A stretch of 64,000 bases of DNA from Hyphomicrobiales bacterium (GCA_900473915.1 UCNG01000008.1:183371-247370), one strand, 5' to 3'. Shown: positions 38,121-47,761, counted from the first letter of the stretch. Program-made: numbers and translations. Notes: generated from the sequence alone by a model not told the origin.

Positions 38121-39326
38121 ATGAAATGTCTCGCACTTGCAACGGCAGCGCTTTTCGCCGCCACGGCTATCTCGTCGGCGGCGGAAGTTTCCGACGGCAA
38201 GGTCAAGATCGGCATTCTGAACGACCAGTCCGGCGTCTACGCCGATTTCGGCGGCAAATGGTCGTTCGAGGCTGCCAAGATGGCTGCCGAAGATTTCGGC
38301 GGCAAGGTGCTCGATGCGCCGATCGAGATCATCACGGCGGACCATCAGAACAAGCCCGACGTGGCGTCGAACATCGCGCGCCAGTGGTATGACACCGAAC
38401 AGGTCGATGCCATCATGGAACTGACGAGCTCGTCGGTTGGCCTCGCCGTGCAGGCCCTGTCGAAAGACAAGAAGAAGATCACGATCAACACCGGCGCCGC
38501 CACATCCGAACTCACCGGCAAGCAGTGCACGCCCTATGGCTTCCACTGGGCCTACGACACCCATGCGCTGGCGGTCGGCACTGGCGGCTCGCTGGTGGAA
38601 CAGGGCGGCGACACCTGGTATTTCCTGACCGCCGACTACGCCTTCGGCTATTCGCTGGAAGAACAGACGACCAAATTCGTCGAATCCAAGGGCGGCAAGG
38701 TTCTGGGTTCCGTGCGCCATCCGCTCAGCACGACCGACTATTCATCCTTCCTGTTGCAGGCGCAATCGTCAGGCGCGAAGGTCGTGGGCCTCGCCAATGC
38801 CGGTCTGGACACATCGAATGCCATCAAGCAGGCGGCTGAATTCGGCATTGTCGCCGGGGGCCAGCGCCTCGCCGCCCTGCTCTTCACGCTCGCCGAAGTG
38901 CATGGGCTCGGCCTCGAAGCCGCCCAGGGGCTGACGCTGACGGAAGGCTTCTACTGGGACCGCGACGACGAATCGCGTGCATTCGGCAAGCGGTTCTTCG
39001 AGCGCACGGGCCGCATGCCGAACATGGTTCAGGCAGGCACCTACTCTGCCGTCCTTCAATATCTGAAGGCGATCAAGGAGGCAGGCACCGACGAAACCGA
39101 AGCCGTCGCCAAGAAGCTGCATGAAATGCCGGTCGAAGACGTCTTCGCCCGCCACGGCAAGGTCGGCCCCAACGGACGCATGATCTACGACATGTATCTG
39201 ATGGAAGTGAAAAAGCCTGATGAAAGCAAGGCGCCTTGGGATTATTATAAGGTGCTCGCCACCATTCCCGGCGATCAGGCCTACATGAAGCCGGAAGAAA
39301 GCGGCTGCCCGCTGGTAACGCAGTAA
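38121..39326 (+). CDS. Branched-chain amino acid-type ABC transporter binding protein (LivK-like)
   Basis: 401 residues with a signal peptide to about residue 21 (ISSAAEVS region). The mature start VKIGILNDQSGVYADFGGKW and DHQNKPDVASNIARQWYD are typical of the periplasmic-binding type 6 family that often takes aromatic or other carboxylated substrates rather than leucine. The start at 38121 has GGGAGGAGC upstream. It is the first gene of a transporter unit that ends with a GMC oxidoreductase, which suggests a substrate that is then oxidised. Confidence 0.85.
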   Translation: MKCLALATAALFAATAISSAAEVSDGKVKIGILNDQSGVYADFGGKWSFEAAKMAAEDFGGKVLDAPIEIITADHQNKPDVASNIARQWYDTEQVDAIMELTSSSVGLAVQALSKDKKKITINTGAATSELTGKQCTPYGFHWAYDTHALAVGTGGSLVEQGGDTWYFLTADYAFGYSLEEQTTKFVESKGGKVLGSVRHPLSTTDYSSFLLQAQSSGAKVVGLANAGLDTSNAIKQAAEFGIVAGGQRLAALLFTLAEVHGLGLEAAQGLTLTEGFYWDRDDESRAFGKRFFERTGRMPNMVQAGTYSAVLQYLKAIKEAGTDETEAVAKKLHEMPVEDVFARHGKVGPNGRMIYDMYLMEVKKPDESKAPWDYYKVLATIPGDQAYMKPEESGCPLVTQ

Positions 39327-39338
39327 GAGGCTGGTTGA

Positions 39339-40157
39339 ATGAACGCAGCAACTGGCAATATGACGGCCCTGCATGAAGCAGGGCCGCACGATGGCGGCTC
39401 ATCCGGTGGCCGGACGGTTCTTTCGGCTCGCGGACTGGGCAAGTCTTTTGGCGGCTTTCACGCGGTCAAGAATGTCGATCTCGATGTGGAACATGCCCGC
39501 GTGCATGCGCTGATCGGGCCGAATGGCGCGGGCAAGACGACCGTGTTCAACCTCCTGACCAAGTTCTTGCAGCCATCGAGCGGTGAAATCACGCTTCTGG
39601 GCGAAACCATCACGAAGACCGATCCGGCCAAAGTGGCACGGATGGGGCTGGTGCGCTCGTTCCAGATTTCAGCCACCTTTCCGCATCTGACGGTGCTGGA
39701 AAACGTCAAGGTCGCCTTGCAGCGCCCCAACGGGCTTGCCACGCAGTTCTGGCGGTCGCTGTCGGCACTCCACCGGCTTGATGCGCAGGCCATCGCGCTT
39801 CTGGAGCGTGTCGGTCTTGCCGATGCCCGCCATGCGCTGGCCGCCGATCTGTCCTATGGCCGCAAGCGCGCGCTTGAGATCGCCACCACGCTGGCGCTCG
39901 ATCCCAAGGTGCTGCTGCTTGATGAGCCGATGGCCGGCATGGGCCATGAAGACGTCCACACCATTGCCGCCCTCATCGCCGATGTGGCGAAGGACCGCGC
40001 GGTCCTGATGGTCGAACACAATCTCAAGGTGGTGGCCGACATTGCCCACCACGTCACGGTGCTGCAACGCGGCGAGATTCTTGCCTCCGGCAATTATGCC
40101 ACTGTCTCGAAGGACGAGCGCGTGCGCACCGCCTATATGGGAACCGAACATGAATAG
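39339..40157 (+). CDS. Branched-chain-type ABC transporter ATP-binding protein (LivG-like)
   Basis: 272 residues. Walker A GPNGAGKTT (residues 60-68), signature DLSYGRKRALEIA and Walker B VLLLDEPMAGM are present. An N-terminal extension of about 25 residues precedes the ABC domain. It overlaps the next ATPase gene by 8 bases. Confidence 0.88.
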   Translation: MNAATGNMTALHEAGPHDGGSSGGRTVLSARGLGKSFGGFHAVKNVDLDVEHARVHALIGPNGAGKTTVFNLLTKFLQPSSGEITLLGETITKTDPAKVARMGLVRSFQISATFPHLTVLENVKVALQRPNGLATQFWRSLSALHRLDAQAIALLERVGLADARHALAADLSYGRKRALEIATTLALDPKVLLLDEPMAGMGHEDVHTIAALIADVAKDRAVLMVEHNLKVVADIAHHVTVLQRGEILASGNYATVSKDERVRTAYMGTEHE

Positions 40158-40869
40158 AGGCCAACCGCTCCTGTCCGTGCGCGGGCTCAATGCCTGGTAT
40201 GGCGAAAGCCATGCACTGCACGGCGTCGACCTCGACATCTGGCCGGGCGAGACGATCACGCTTCTGGGCCGCAACGGCGTCGGCAAGACGACGACGCTGC
40301 GCGCCATCATGGGCATCATCCGCAAGCGCACCGGCACCATCATGCTCGACGGCAAGGACATCATGCGTGTGCCGCTCCACCGCATCGCCTATGCAGGCCT
40401 CGGCTTCGTGCCGGAGGAACGCGGCATCTTCGCCACGCTCAGCGTGCATGAAAACCTGCTTTTGCCGCCGGTCGTCGCCAAGGGCAGTCAGGGCGCGATG
40501 TCGCTCGATGAGATCTACGAACTCTTTCCCAACCTGCATGAGCGCCGCAACAGCCCCGGCACCAAGCTTTCGGGCGGCGAGCAGCAGATGCTGGCCATTG
40601 CCCGCATCCTGCGTACCGGGGTCAAGGTGCTGCTCCTTGATGAGCCGACGGAAGGGCTTGCGCCCGTCATCGTGCAGCGCATCGGAGATGTGCTGGTGGA
40701 GCTGAAAAAGCGCGGCATGACCGTGCTTCTGGTCGAGCAGAATTTCCGCTTTGCCGCCAAGGTCGCCGACCGCTTCTACCTCATGGATCATGGCGTGGTG
40801 ACGGAAAATTTCCCGACCGCCGAACTGCCCGCCCGCATGGCAGAACTTACGCATGCATTGGGGGTCTGA
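40150..40869 (+). CDS. Branched-chain-type ABC transporter ATP-binding protein (LivF-like)
   Basis: 239 residues. Walker A GRNGVGKTT, the LSGGEQQMLAIARIL signature and VLLLDEPTEGLAP are intact, which is the LivF pattern. The start MNRGQPLLSVRGL at 40150 overlaps the LivG-like gene; the open frame upstream of it is inside that gene. Confidence 0.88.
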   Translation: MNRGQPLLSVRGLNAWYGESHALHGVDLDIWPGETITLLGRNGVGKTTTLRAIMGIIRKRTGTIMLDGKDIMRVPLHRIAYAGLGFVPEERGIFATLSVHENLLLPPVVAKGSQGAMSLDEIYELFPNLHERRNSPGTKLSGGEQQMLAIARILRTGVKVLLLDEPTEGLAPVIVQRIGDVLVELKKRGMTVLLVEQNFRFAAKVADRFYLMDHGVVTENFPTAELPARMAELTHALGV

Positions 40870-41757
40870 ATGACAATGATTTTTGGAATACCTTTGCAGG
40901 CGCTTCTCGGGCAATTGCTGGTCGGCCTCATCAACGGCTCGTTCTATGCCATGCTGAGCCTTGGCCTTGCCATCATCTTCGGCCTGCTGCGCATCATCAA
41001 CTTTGCCCATGGCGCGCAATATATGCTCGGCGCCTTTGTCGGCTATCTGCTGTTGAGCTGGCTCGGCATCGGCTATTGGCCAGCGCTGATCCTCGCTCCG
41101 CTCATCGTCGGGCTGGGCGGTGCAATCGTGGAGCGCGTGGCGCTGTCGCGGCTTTATAATCTCGATCCGCTCTATGGCCTGCTCTTCACCTTCGGCCTTG
41201 CGCTCGTGATCGAAGGCACGTTCCGCTATTATTACGGCGCGGCTGGCCAGCCCTATGCGGTGCCGCCGTCGCTTGCGGGCGGGCATAATCTGGGCTTCAT
41301 GTTCCTGCCGAACTATCGCGCCTGGGTGGTCGTCGCCTCGCTCATCGTCTGCCTTGGCACCTGGCTCTTGATCGAAAAGACCAAGCTTGGCGCCTATCTG
41401 CGCGCCGCGACGGAAAACCCGACGCTGGTGAAAGCCTTCGGCATCAATGTGCCGCTGCTTCTCACCTTCACCTATGCGCTCGGTGCCGCCCTTGCCGGTC
41501 TTGCGGGCATCATGGCCGCGCCGATCTATCAGGTCAGCCCGCTGATGGGCTCCAACATCATCATCGTGGTCTTTGCCGTGGTGGTGGTCGGCGGCATGGG
41601 ATCGATCCTCGGCGCCATCATCACCGGCTATGTGCTGGGGCTGGCGGAAGGTCTCACCAAGGTCTTCTATCCGGAAGCCTCCAGCATCGTCATTTTCGTC
41701 ATCATGGCTATCGTTCTTCTGGTGCGCCCCGCCGGACTGTTCGGGAAGGAGGCTTGA
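40870..41757 (+). CDS. Branched-chain-type ABC transporter permease (LivH-like)
   Basis: 295 residues, about eight membrane spans. It begins with the usual GLINGSFYAMLSLGLAIIFG stretch and holds LRAATENPTLVKAFGIN, the cytoplasmic coupling loop. It starts at the base after the LivF-like stop. Confidence 0.88.
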   Translation: MTMIFGIPLQALLGQLLVGLINGSFYAMLSLGLAIIFGLLRIINFAHGAQYMLGAFVGYLLLSWLGIGYWPALILAPLIVGLGGAIVERVALSRLYNLDPLYGLLFTFGLALVIEGTFRYYYGAAGQPYAVPPSLAGGHNLGFMFLPNYRAWVVVASLIVCLGTWLLIEKTKLGAYLRAATENPTLVKAFGINVPLLLTFTYALGAALAGLAGIMAAPIYQVSPLMGSNIIIVVFAVVVVGGMGSILGAIITGYVLGLAEGLTKVFYPEASSIVIFVIMAIVLLVRPAGLFGKEA

Positions 41758-41758
41758 C

Positions 41759-42742
41759 ATGGCTGATACCGCTCTCAAGGCCACCGCCGCCCACGGCAAG
41801 GCCCCTGCCGTCAACAGCCTCTCCGCCGTCATCCTCGGCATTGCCCTTGTCGGGCTGCTGGCCGCGCCCTTCATGGTCTATCCCATCTTCCTGATGAAGA
41901 TGCTGTGCTTCGCGCTGTTCGCCTCCGCCTTCAATCTTCTTCTGGGCTACACCGGCATTCTGTCCTTCGGCCATGCCGCCTTCTTCGGTGGCGCGGCCTA
42001 TATCACCGCCCATACGGTCAAGGTCTGGGGCGTCACGCCGGAGCTTGGGCTCGTGCTTGGCGTCCTTGCCGCCGCAGCCCTTGGCCTCGTCATCGGCTAT
42101 CTCGCCATCCGCCGTCAGGGCATCTATTCGACCATGATCACGCTGGCGCTGGCGCAGATGTTCTTCTTCTTCTGCCTGCAAGCCTCCTTCACCCATGGCG
42201 AGGACGGATTGCAGGGCGTGCCGCGCGGATATCTGTTCGGCTTCATCGACCTCAACCAGCCGATGAACATGTATTATTTCGTGCTGGCGGTGTTCGTGCT
42301 CGGCGTCTTCATCATCTGGCGCATCATCAACTCGCCCTTCGGCATGATCCTGAAATCCGTGCGCGAGAATGAAAACCGCGCCATCTCGCTCGGCTATTCC
42401 GTCAATCGCTACAAGCTCGCAGCCTTCGTCATGTCGGCAGCGCTGGCCGGTCTTGCCGGCGGCTTGAAAGCGCTCGTCTTCCAGTTCGCGACGCTTACCG
42501 ATGTTGGCTGGCAGATGTCGGGCGAAGTGATCCTGATGACGCTGCTCGGCGGCATTGGCACGCTGATCGGCCCCATCGTCGGCGCCGCCTTCGTCGTCGC
42601 CTTGCAGAACTATCTCGCAACATCCGACTTCCCCGTCACGATCGTAACCGGCGTCATCTTCATGGCCTGCGTTCTCCTGTTCCGCAAAGGGATCGTCGGG
42701 GAGTTCTATGCATCGCGGATTGGAAAGAAACTCTTCGGTTAA
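41759..42742 (+). CDS. Branched-chain-type ABC transporter permease (LivM-like)
   Basis: 327 residues, about nine membrane spans. LLGYTGILSFGHAAFFGGAA and LKSVRENENRAISLGYSVNR are typical LivM segments. The start MADTALKA at 41759 lies one base after the LivH-like stop, with GGAAGGAGG upstream. Confidence 0.88.
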   Translation: MADTALKATAAHGKAPAVNSLSAVILGIALVGLLAAPFMVYPIFLMKMLCFALFASAFNLLLGYTGILSFGHAAFFGGAAYITAHTVKVWGVTPELGLVLGVLAAAALGLVIGYLAIRRQGIYSTMITLALAQMFFFFCLQASFTHGEDGLQGVPRGYLFGFIDLNQPMNMYYFVLAVFVLGVFIIWRIINSPFGMILKSVRENENRAISLGYSVNRYKLAAFVMSAALAGLAGGLKALVFQFATLTDVGWQMSGEVILMTLLGGIGTLIGPIVGAAFVVALQNYLATSDFPVTIVTGVIFMACVLLFRKGIVGEFYASRIGKKLFG

Positions 42743-42795
42743 AACATGGCCTGCGGGGTGGCTGAAAACCCCGCCAATTGACTGGATATGAGATC

Positions 42796-44394
42796 ATGAC
42801 CGACACCTACGATTACATCGTGGTTGGCGCGGGCACGGCAGGTTGCGCGCTTGCGAACCGGCTTTCCGCAGACCACAACCGCTCCGTGCTGCTGCTGGAG
42901 GCAGGCGGAAAGGACAATTATGCCTGGATTCACATCCCCGTCGGCTATCTCTATTGCATCGGCAATCCGCGCACCGACTGGTGCTTCACCACGGAAGCCG
43001 AACCGGGACTGAATGGCCGCTCGCTCGGCTATCCGCGCGGCAAGGTGCTGGGCGGCTGCTCCTCCATCAACGGCATGATTTATATGCGCGGCCAGGCCCG
43101 CGATTACGACCTTTGGCGTCAGTCCGGTTGCGACGGCTGGGGCTGGGACGACGTGCTGCCGCTGTTCAAGAAATCGGAAGACTATTTTGCCGGTGCAAGC
43201 GAGCTGCATGGCGCGGGCGGCGAATGGCGTGTCGAAAGCGCCCGCCTGCATTGGGATATCCTCGATGCCTTCCGCGATGCCGCCGTCGCCGCGGGCATTC
43301 CCGCGACCGACGATTTCAATCGCGGCGACAATGAAGGTGTCTCCTATTTCAAGGTCAACCAGAAGCGCGGCATACGCTGGAACAGCGCCAAGGCCTTTCT
43401 GCGCCCGACGCTGGATCGCAAGAACCTGACCGTCGAAACCGGCGCGCATGTCCGCTGCATCGAGATCGAGGACCTGCGCGCCACCGGCGTCACCTTCGAC
43501 CAGAACGGCGCGACCCGCACCATCAAGGCAAGGCGCGAAGTGATCCTTGCTGCCGGGGCGGTCGGCTCGCCGCAAATCCTCGAACTGTCCGGCATCGGGC
43601 GCGGCGACGTGCTGCAACAGGCGGGCATTCCGGTCAAGCTGGAGCGCAGGCAGCTGGGCGAAAATCTTCAGGATCATCTGCAATTGCGCTGTGCCTATAA
43701 GGTCAGCGGCATCCCGACACTCAACGAGAAGGCAAGCAAGCTTGTCGGCAAGGCGATGATCGGGCTGGAATATCTGCTGCGCCGTTCTGGCCCCATGTCG
43801 ATGGCGCCAAGCCAGCTCGGCGTCTTCACCCGGTCCGACCCGTCCTATGAAACCGCCAATCTGCAATATCACGTGCAGCCGCTCAGCCTCGAAAAGTTTG
43901 GCGAGGCCGTGCATCCCTTCCCCGCCTTTACGGCCAGCGTGTGCAATCTGCGTCCTGACAGCCGCGGCTCGATCCACATCAAATCGCCGGATCACCGGAC
44001 CCAACCGGCGATCAGGCCGAATTATCTGGCCACCGAGAGCGACCGCCGCGTCGCTGCCGACGCGATCCGCCTCACCCGCCATATCGTGGCGCAGGCGCCC
44101 TTGCAGAAATATCACCCGGAGGAGTTCAAGCCCGGTCCAAGTTACGAAACGCAGGAACAGCTTGAAAAGGCGGCGGGCGATATCGGCACGACGATCTTCC
44201 ACCCGGTCGGCACCTGCCGCATGGGGCAGGATGCCGAGGCAATCGTCGATCCGCGCCTGCGCTTCAACGGTATTGCGGGTCTGCGCGTTGCCGACGCCTC
44301 GGTCATGCCGACCATCACGTCCGGCAACACCAACTCGCCCACTCTGATGATCGCCGAGAAGGCCGCACAGATGATTATTGCTGACAACCGATAA
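42796..44394 (+). CDS. GMC-family FAD-dependent oxidoreductase (choline/alcohol dehydrogenase-like)
   Basis: 532 residues. The FAD-binding GAGTAGCALANRL is at about residues 11-23, GYPRGKVLGGCSSINGMIYMRG is the GMC signature, and the active-site histidine lies in FHPVGTCRMG, followed by TSGNTNSPTLMI. It oxidises an alcohol group and passes electrons to a quinone or similar acceptor. Its place after the transporter suggests that it acts on the imported compound. An in-frame TTG at 42778 is an alternative start. Confidence 0.87.
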   Translation: MTDTYDYIVVGAGTAGCALANRLSADHNRSVLLLEAGGKDNYAWIHIPVGYLYCIGNPRTDWCFTTEAEPGLNGRSLGYPRGKVLGGCSSINGMIYMRGQARDYDLWRQSGCDGWGWDDVLPLFKKSEDYFAGASELHGAGGEWRVESARLHWDILDAFRDAAVAAGIPATDDFNRGDNEGVSYFKVNQKRGIRWNSAKAFLRPTLDRKNLTVETGAHVRCIEIEDLRATGVTFDQNGATRTIKARREVILAAGAVGSPQILELSGIGRGDVLQQAGIPVKLERRQLGENLQDHLQLRCAYKVSGIPTLNEKASKLVGKAMIGLEYLLRRSGPMSMAPSQLGVFTRSDPSYETANLQYHVQPLSLEKFGEAVHPFPAFTASVCNLRPDSRGSIHIKSPDHRTQPAIRPNYLATESDRRVAADAIRLTRHIVAQAPLQKYHPEEFKPGPSYETQEQLEKAAGDIGTTIFHPVGTCRMGQDAEAIVDPRLRFNGIAGLRVADASVMPTITSGNTNSPTLMIAEKAAQMIIADNR

Positions 44395-44606
44395 GCAGGC
44401 CGGATGGGCGGAAATGGCAATCCGCTCACTTGTCTGTGAACGCAATTTCAACATTGCACCCCTGGCAAATTCTGAAATAATTTTCCTTGTTTCTTGCCCG
44501 GTAAAAGGGAATTATCGGCAACAAGGTGGGCAGGGGGAGAAAGATCATCTCAAAAGATCGCTTTCCGGGACCGGCTCTCCAAAAGTTTTTGAACAAGGAA
44601 AACAAA

Positions 44607-45443
44607 ATGTCGTCAGTCCTTTCCCGCTATACGCTGACCCGCCGCGCTGGTCTGAAAGCCCTTCTGTTCACCGCTGCCGCCCTGACCGTCGGCTTCGCGT
44701 CGGCGCCGAGCCACGCGGAAGACAAGACCATCAAGGTCGGCATCATGGGCGGTGAAGACGAAGACGTCTGGAAAGTCGTTGCCGAAGAAGGCAAGAAGCA
44801 CGGCCTCAACATCGAGCGCGTGACCTTCAACGATTACAACCAGCCGAACGAAGCCCTGGAACGCAAGGAAATCGACGCCAACGCCTTCCAGCACAAGCCT
44901 TATCTCGATGAACAGATCAAGCAGCACGGCTACAAGATTTCCGTTGCCGGTTATACCGCCGTCTGGCCGATCGGCATTTATTCCCGCAAGCACAAGAGCC
45001 TTGATGAGCTGAAGGAAGGCGCGGTCGTCGGCGTGCCGAACGATCCGTCGAACGAAGGCCGCGCGCTGCGCGTTCTGGAAGAAAAAGGCCTCATCAAGCT
45101 TAAGCCGGATGCGGGCATTCTGGCAACCCCGATCGATATCGTCGAAAACCCGAAGAAGCTTGAGATCAAGGAACTGGACGCCGGTGTCGTCGGCCGTTCC
45201 ATCGATGATCTCGACGCAGCCATCGTGAACAACGACTGGGCGGCGAAGGCTGGTCTCAAGAAGGAAGAGGCCATCGGCTGGGAATCGAAGGAAAACAACC
45301 CATACAACAACTTCATCGCGGTCCGCACCGAAGATGAAAACGCCGAATGGGTGAAGAACCTCGTGGCTTCGTTCCAGAACGACGCCGTGAAGGCCGAACT
45401 CGACCGCGCCTACAAAGGCACCGGCATCCCGGCCTGGAACTAA
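44607..45443 (+). CDS. metQ: Methionine ABC transporter binding protein MetQ, non-lipoprotein form
   Basis: 278 residues, NlpA family. KTIKVGIMGGEDEDVWKVVA, NAFQHKPYLDEQIKQHG and ending AYKGTGIPAWN are family marks. The leader has RR in TRRAGLKALLF and cuts near PSHAED; it has no lipobox cysteine, so the protein is probably free in the periplasm and may use the Tat route. The start at 44607 has AAGGAAAAC upstream. It lies before metN-metI and is separated from them by a terminator. Confidence 0.9.
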   Translation: MSSVLSRYTLTRRAGLKALLFTAAALTVGFASAPSHAEDKTIKVGIMGGEDEDVWKVVAEEGKKHGLNIERVTFNDYNQPNEALERKEIDANAFQHKPYLDEQIKQHGYKISVAGYTAVWPIGIYSRKHKSLDELKEGAVVGVPNDPSNEGRALRVLEEKGLIKLKPDAGILATPIDIVENPKKLEIKELDAGVVGRSIDDLDAAIVNNDWAAKAGLKKEEAIGWESKENNPYNNFIAVRTEDENAEWVKNLVASFQNDAVKAELDRAYKGTGIPAWN

Positions 45444-45463
45444 TCAACACAGCGGCACAAAGA

Positions 45464-45494
45464 CCGCGCCGGAACCGTTTCCGGCGCGGCTTTT
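45464..45494 (+). terminator. Intrinsic terminator between metQ and metN
   Basis: CCGCGCCGGAA pairs perfectly with TTCCGGCGCGG over a 4-base loop, followed by CTTTT. Eleven base pairs of mostly G-C make it strong, so metQ and metNI are probably expressed at different levels. Confidence 0.85.
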
Positions 45495-45638
45495 GTTGAC
45501 GCGCGGACAACAATTGCCCTAAAGCATCGCCACAGCAAAAGCTGATGGCTTGAGCCAGGCATCGTCCTTCCTTGAAGCCTTATCGAATATCTCTTGTCGC
45601 TGCTCGCAGCGGCCTGTCCAGACATAGAAGAAACGACC

Positions 45639-46697
45639 GTGACCCTTAATTCGCCACCCGCCACGTCAGCGCCCATCGTTGAGATGAAAGACGTGCGCCG
45701 AATGTTCGGCGAAACGGCAGCCATCAACGGCGTTTCGCTTTCCGTCGCACGCGGAGAAATCCTCGGCATCATCGGCCGCAGCGGCGCTGGCAAGTCCACG
45801 CTGATCCGCTGCGTCAACGGCCTTGAAAAGCCGGATGCCGGTTCGATCCTGATCGAGGGCCGCGAAATCACCGGCCTTGGCGAAGACGCGCTGCGCCCGG
45901 TGCGCCGCCGCATCGGCATGGTGTTCCAGCATTTCAACCTGCTTTCCGCCAAAACCGTCGCCGAAAACATCGCCCTGCCGCTGAAGATCGCGGGCAAGCC
46001 GAAGGCCGAACGCGCCAGGCGCGTGGCGGAACTTCTGGAACTTGTCGGCCTTTCCGACAAGGCGACGCATTATCCGGCCCAGCTTTCGGGCGGCCAGAAA
46101 CAGCGCGTCGGCATTGCCCGTGCGCTCGCCGCCGAACCGGCTGTGCTGCTTTCCGACGAGGCGACATCCGCCCTCGACCCGGAAACCACGCAGTCCATTC
46201 TGGCGCTGCTGAAAGACATCAACACCAAGCTTGGCCTTACCATCCTGCTCATCACGCACGAGATGGAGGTTATCCGCCGCATCGCCGACCGCGTGATCGT
46301 GCTCGATCACGGCACGATTGCCGAGGAAGGCCCGGTCTGGAAAGTCTTCGCCAATCCGCAGTCGCCTGTGACGCAAAGCATGTTGCAGGTGCTGACGCCG
46401 GAACTGCCCGTCGTCTGGCGCGACCGGTTGCAAAATTCAGGCAATCTCGCCGTGCTGAAAGTCAAGCTGTCGGGCGCGGCGGCAAAAGGCGCGTTCTTCA
46501 ATAACGTCGCGGCCGCCACCCAAATAGCACCGCAGCTGATCCATGGCGGCATGGACACGATCCAGGGCGAGCCGGTCGGCACGCTCTTCATCGGCCTGCC
46601 CGCGGGCGACCAGGCGAAGCTTGACGCCGCCATCACCTATCTCGACACCCATGCAGACGCCACGGAGGTACTCGGCTATGTCTCAGGCGATGCTTGA
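45639..46697 (+). CDS. metN: Methionine ABC transporter ATP-binding protein MetN
   Basis: 352 residues. Walker A GRSGAGKST is at residues 46-54, the signature is LSGGQKQRVGIARAL, and Walker B is AVLLSDEATSALDPE. A C-terminal NIL domain (about residues 270-350), which senses methionine in this family, is present. A GTG start at 45639 (VTLNSPPATS) is preferred; a TTG 45 bases upstream is possible but adds an unusual leader. It overlaps metI by 20 bases. Confidence 0.92.
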   Translation: MTLNSPPATSAPIVEMKDVRRMFGETAAINGVSLSVARGEILGIIGRSGAGKSTLIRCVNGLEKPDAGSILIEGREITGLGEDALRPVRRRIGMVFQHFNLLSAKTVAENIALPLKIAGKPKAERARRVAELLELVGLSDKATHYPAQLSGGQKQRVGIARALAAEPAVLLSDEATSALDPETTQSILALLKDINTKLGLTILLITHEMEVIRRIADRVIVLDHGTIAEEGPVWKVFANPQSPVTQSMLQVLTPELPVVWRDRLQNSGNLAVLKVKLSGAAAKGAFFNNVAAATQIAPQLIHGGMDTIQGEPVGTLFIGLPAGDQAKLDAAITYLDTHADATEVLGYVSGDA

Positions 46698-47343
46698 TCT
46701 TCTCTGGCGCTCCTTCTGGGAGACCATCATCATGACCGGCTTTTCGAGCCTGATTTCGCTCGTCGTCGGCCTGCCGCTCGCGCTCATCATGATCCTGACC
46801 GAGCGCGGCGGCCTTGCCCAGAACCTGACGGTCAACACAATCCTCGGCGCGATCATCAACGGCTTCCGCTCGGTTCCGTTCATCATCCTGCTGGTGGCGC
46901 TCATTCCCGTCACGCGCTTCATCGTCGGCACGTCCATCGGCACATGGGCCTCCATTGTGCCGCTGTCGATTGCTGCGATCCCCTATTATGCGCGCATTGC
47001 GGAAGTGTCCCTGCGTGAAGTGGATCACGGCCTCATCGAAGCCGCGCGCTCCATGGGCGCGAACCGCTGGACCATCGTGCGCGAAGTGCTGGTCCCGGAA
47101 GCCCTGCCCGGCATCATCGCCGGTTTCACCGTGACCATCATCACGCTTGTCGGCGCATCGGCCATGGCGGGCGCCATCGGCGCAGGCGGTCTTGGCGACC
47201 TTGCCATTCGCTACGGCTATCAGCGCTTTGAGACGCAGATCATGATCGCGGTCGTGATCATCCTCATCATCATGGTTTGCGGCATCCAGTGGATCGGCGA
47301 CCGGCTGGTGAGCCGTCTCGACAAGCGCAACCTGCGCGCTTGA
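46678..47343 (+). CDS. metI: Methionine ABC transporter permease MetI
   Basis: 221 residues with five membrane spans. The EAARSMGANRWTIVREVLVP loop is the EAA motif that contacts MetN. The start MSQAMLDLL at 46678 lies inside the end of metN. Confidence 0.92.
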   Translation: MSQAMLDLLWRSFWETIIMTGFSSLISLVVGLPLALIMILTERGGLAQNLTVNTILGAIINGFRSVPFIILLVALIPVTRFIVGTSIGTWASIVPLSIAAIPYYARIAEVSLREVDHGLIEAARSMGANRWTIVREVLVPEALPGIIAGFTVTIITLVGASAMAGAIGAGGLGDLAIRYGYQRFETQIMIAVVIILIIMVCGIQWIGDRLVSRLDKRNLRA

Positions 47344-47353
47344 CCAATCCCGC

Positions 47354-47761
47354 TTATCGCTTCCTCTCACGGAAACCCGCTTCCAGCGTGTTTCCGTCGG
47401 GGTCGAAGACAAGCGCCGCGTAATAGCCCATTTCTTCCGGCCCCTGATAGCCGGGGCCGCCGCTATCCCTGCCGCCTGCCTTGAGTGCTGCCTGATGAAA
47501 AGCCTCGACCGCCTCGCGGCTTCCGGCGGTAAACATCAGATGCAGGCGGTCGCCGGGTTTTTCCTCCCCATCGCCTGCCCCATCGGTGCCGCCATGGATC
47601 CAGAGAAACGGAACCGGGGCCCGCTCTCCCCCGCTGATGAAAAAACCAGTGCCTGAACGGGCGATGACCTCAAGGCCAAGTTCGGGCATGCAGCTTTCGT
47701 AGAAAGAAAGGCTGCGATTGACGTTACGGGCTTTGAAACCGATGTGATCGAAGAGCGACAT
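47354..47761 (-). CDS. VOC-superfamily (glyoxalase/bleomycin-resistance fold) protein
   Basis: 135 residues. It begins FDHIGFKARNVNRSLSFYES and ends GYYAALVFDPDGNTLEAGFR, the paired beta-alpha-beta modules of the vicinal oxygen chelate fold. The metal ligand His4/5 region (DHIG) and Glu near the end are present. Substrate unknown. It faces metI tail to tail. The start at 47761 rather than 47770 is a guess; neither has a clear ribosome site. Confidence 0.8.
   Translation of the reverse strand: MSLFDHIGFKARNVNRSLSFYESCMPELGLEVIARSGTGFFISGGERAPVPFLWIHGGTDGAGDGEEKPGDRLHLMFTAGSREAVEAFHQAALKAGGRDSGGPGYQGPEEMGYYAALVFDPDGNTLEAGFRERKR

Noticed and set aside
40054-41874. 606-residue minus-strand frame opposite the transporter genes
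   Set aside because: Antisense to the LivF-, LivH- and LivM-like genes, highly charged (His, Asp, Gln, Glu, Arg), with no domain; a product of GC-rich third positions.
44395-44606. Possible SAM-sensing riboswitch upstream of metQ
   Set aside because: SAM-II-type elements occur upstream of alphaproteobacterial methionine genes, but I could not match the conserved pseudoknot segments here by eye. A covariance-model search would decide.
44526-44606. Upstream start for metQ
   Set aside because: It would add 27 basic residues before a complete signal peptide, which begins at 44607 with a ribosome site.
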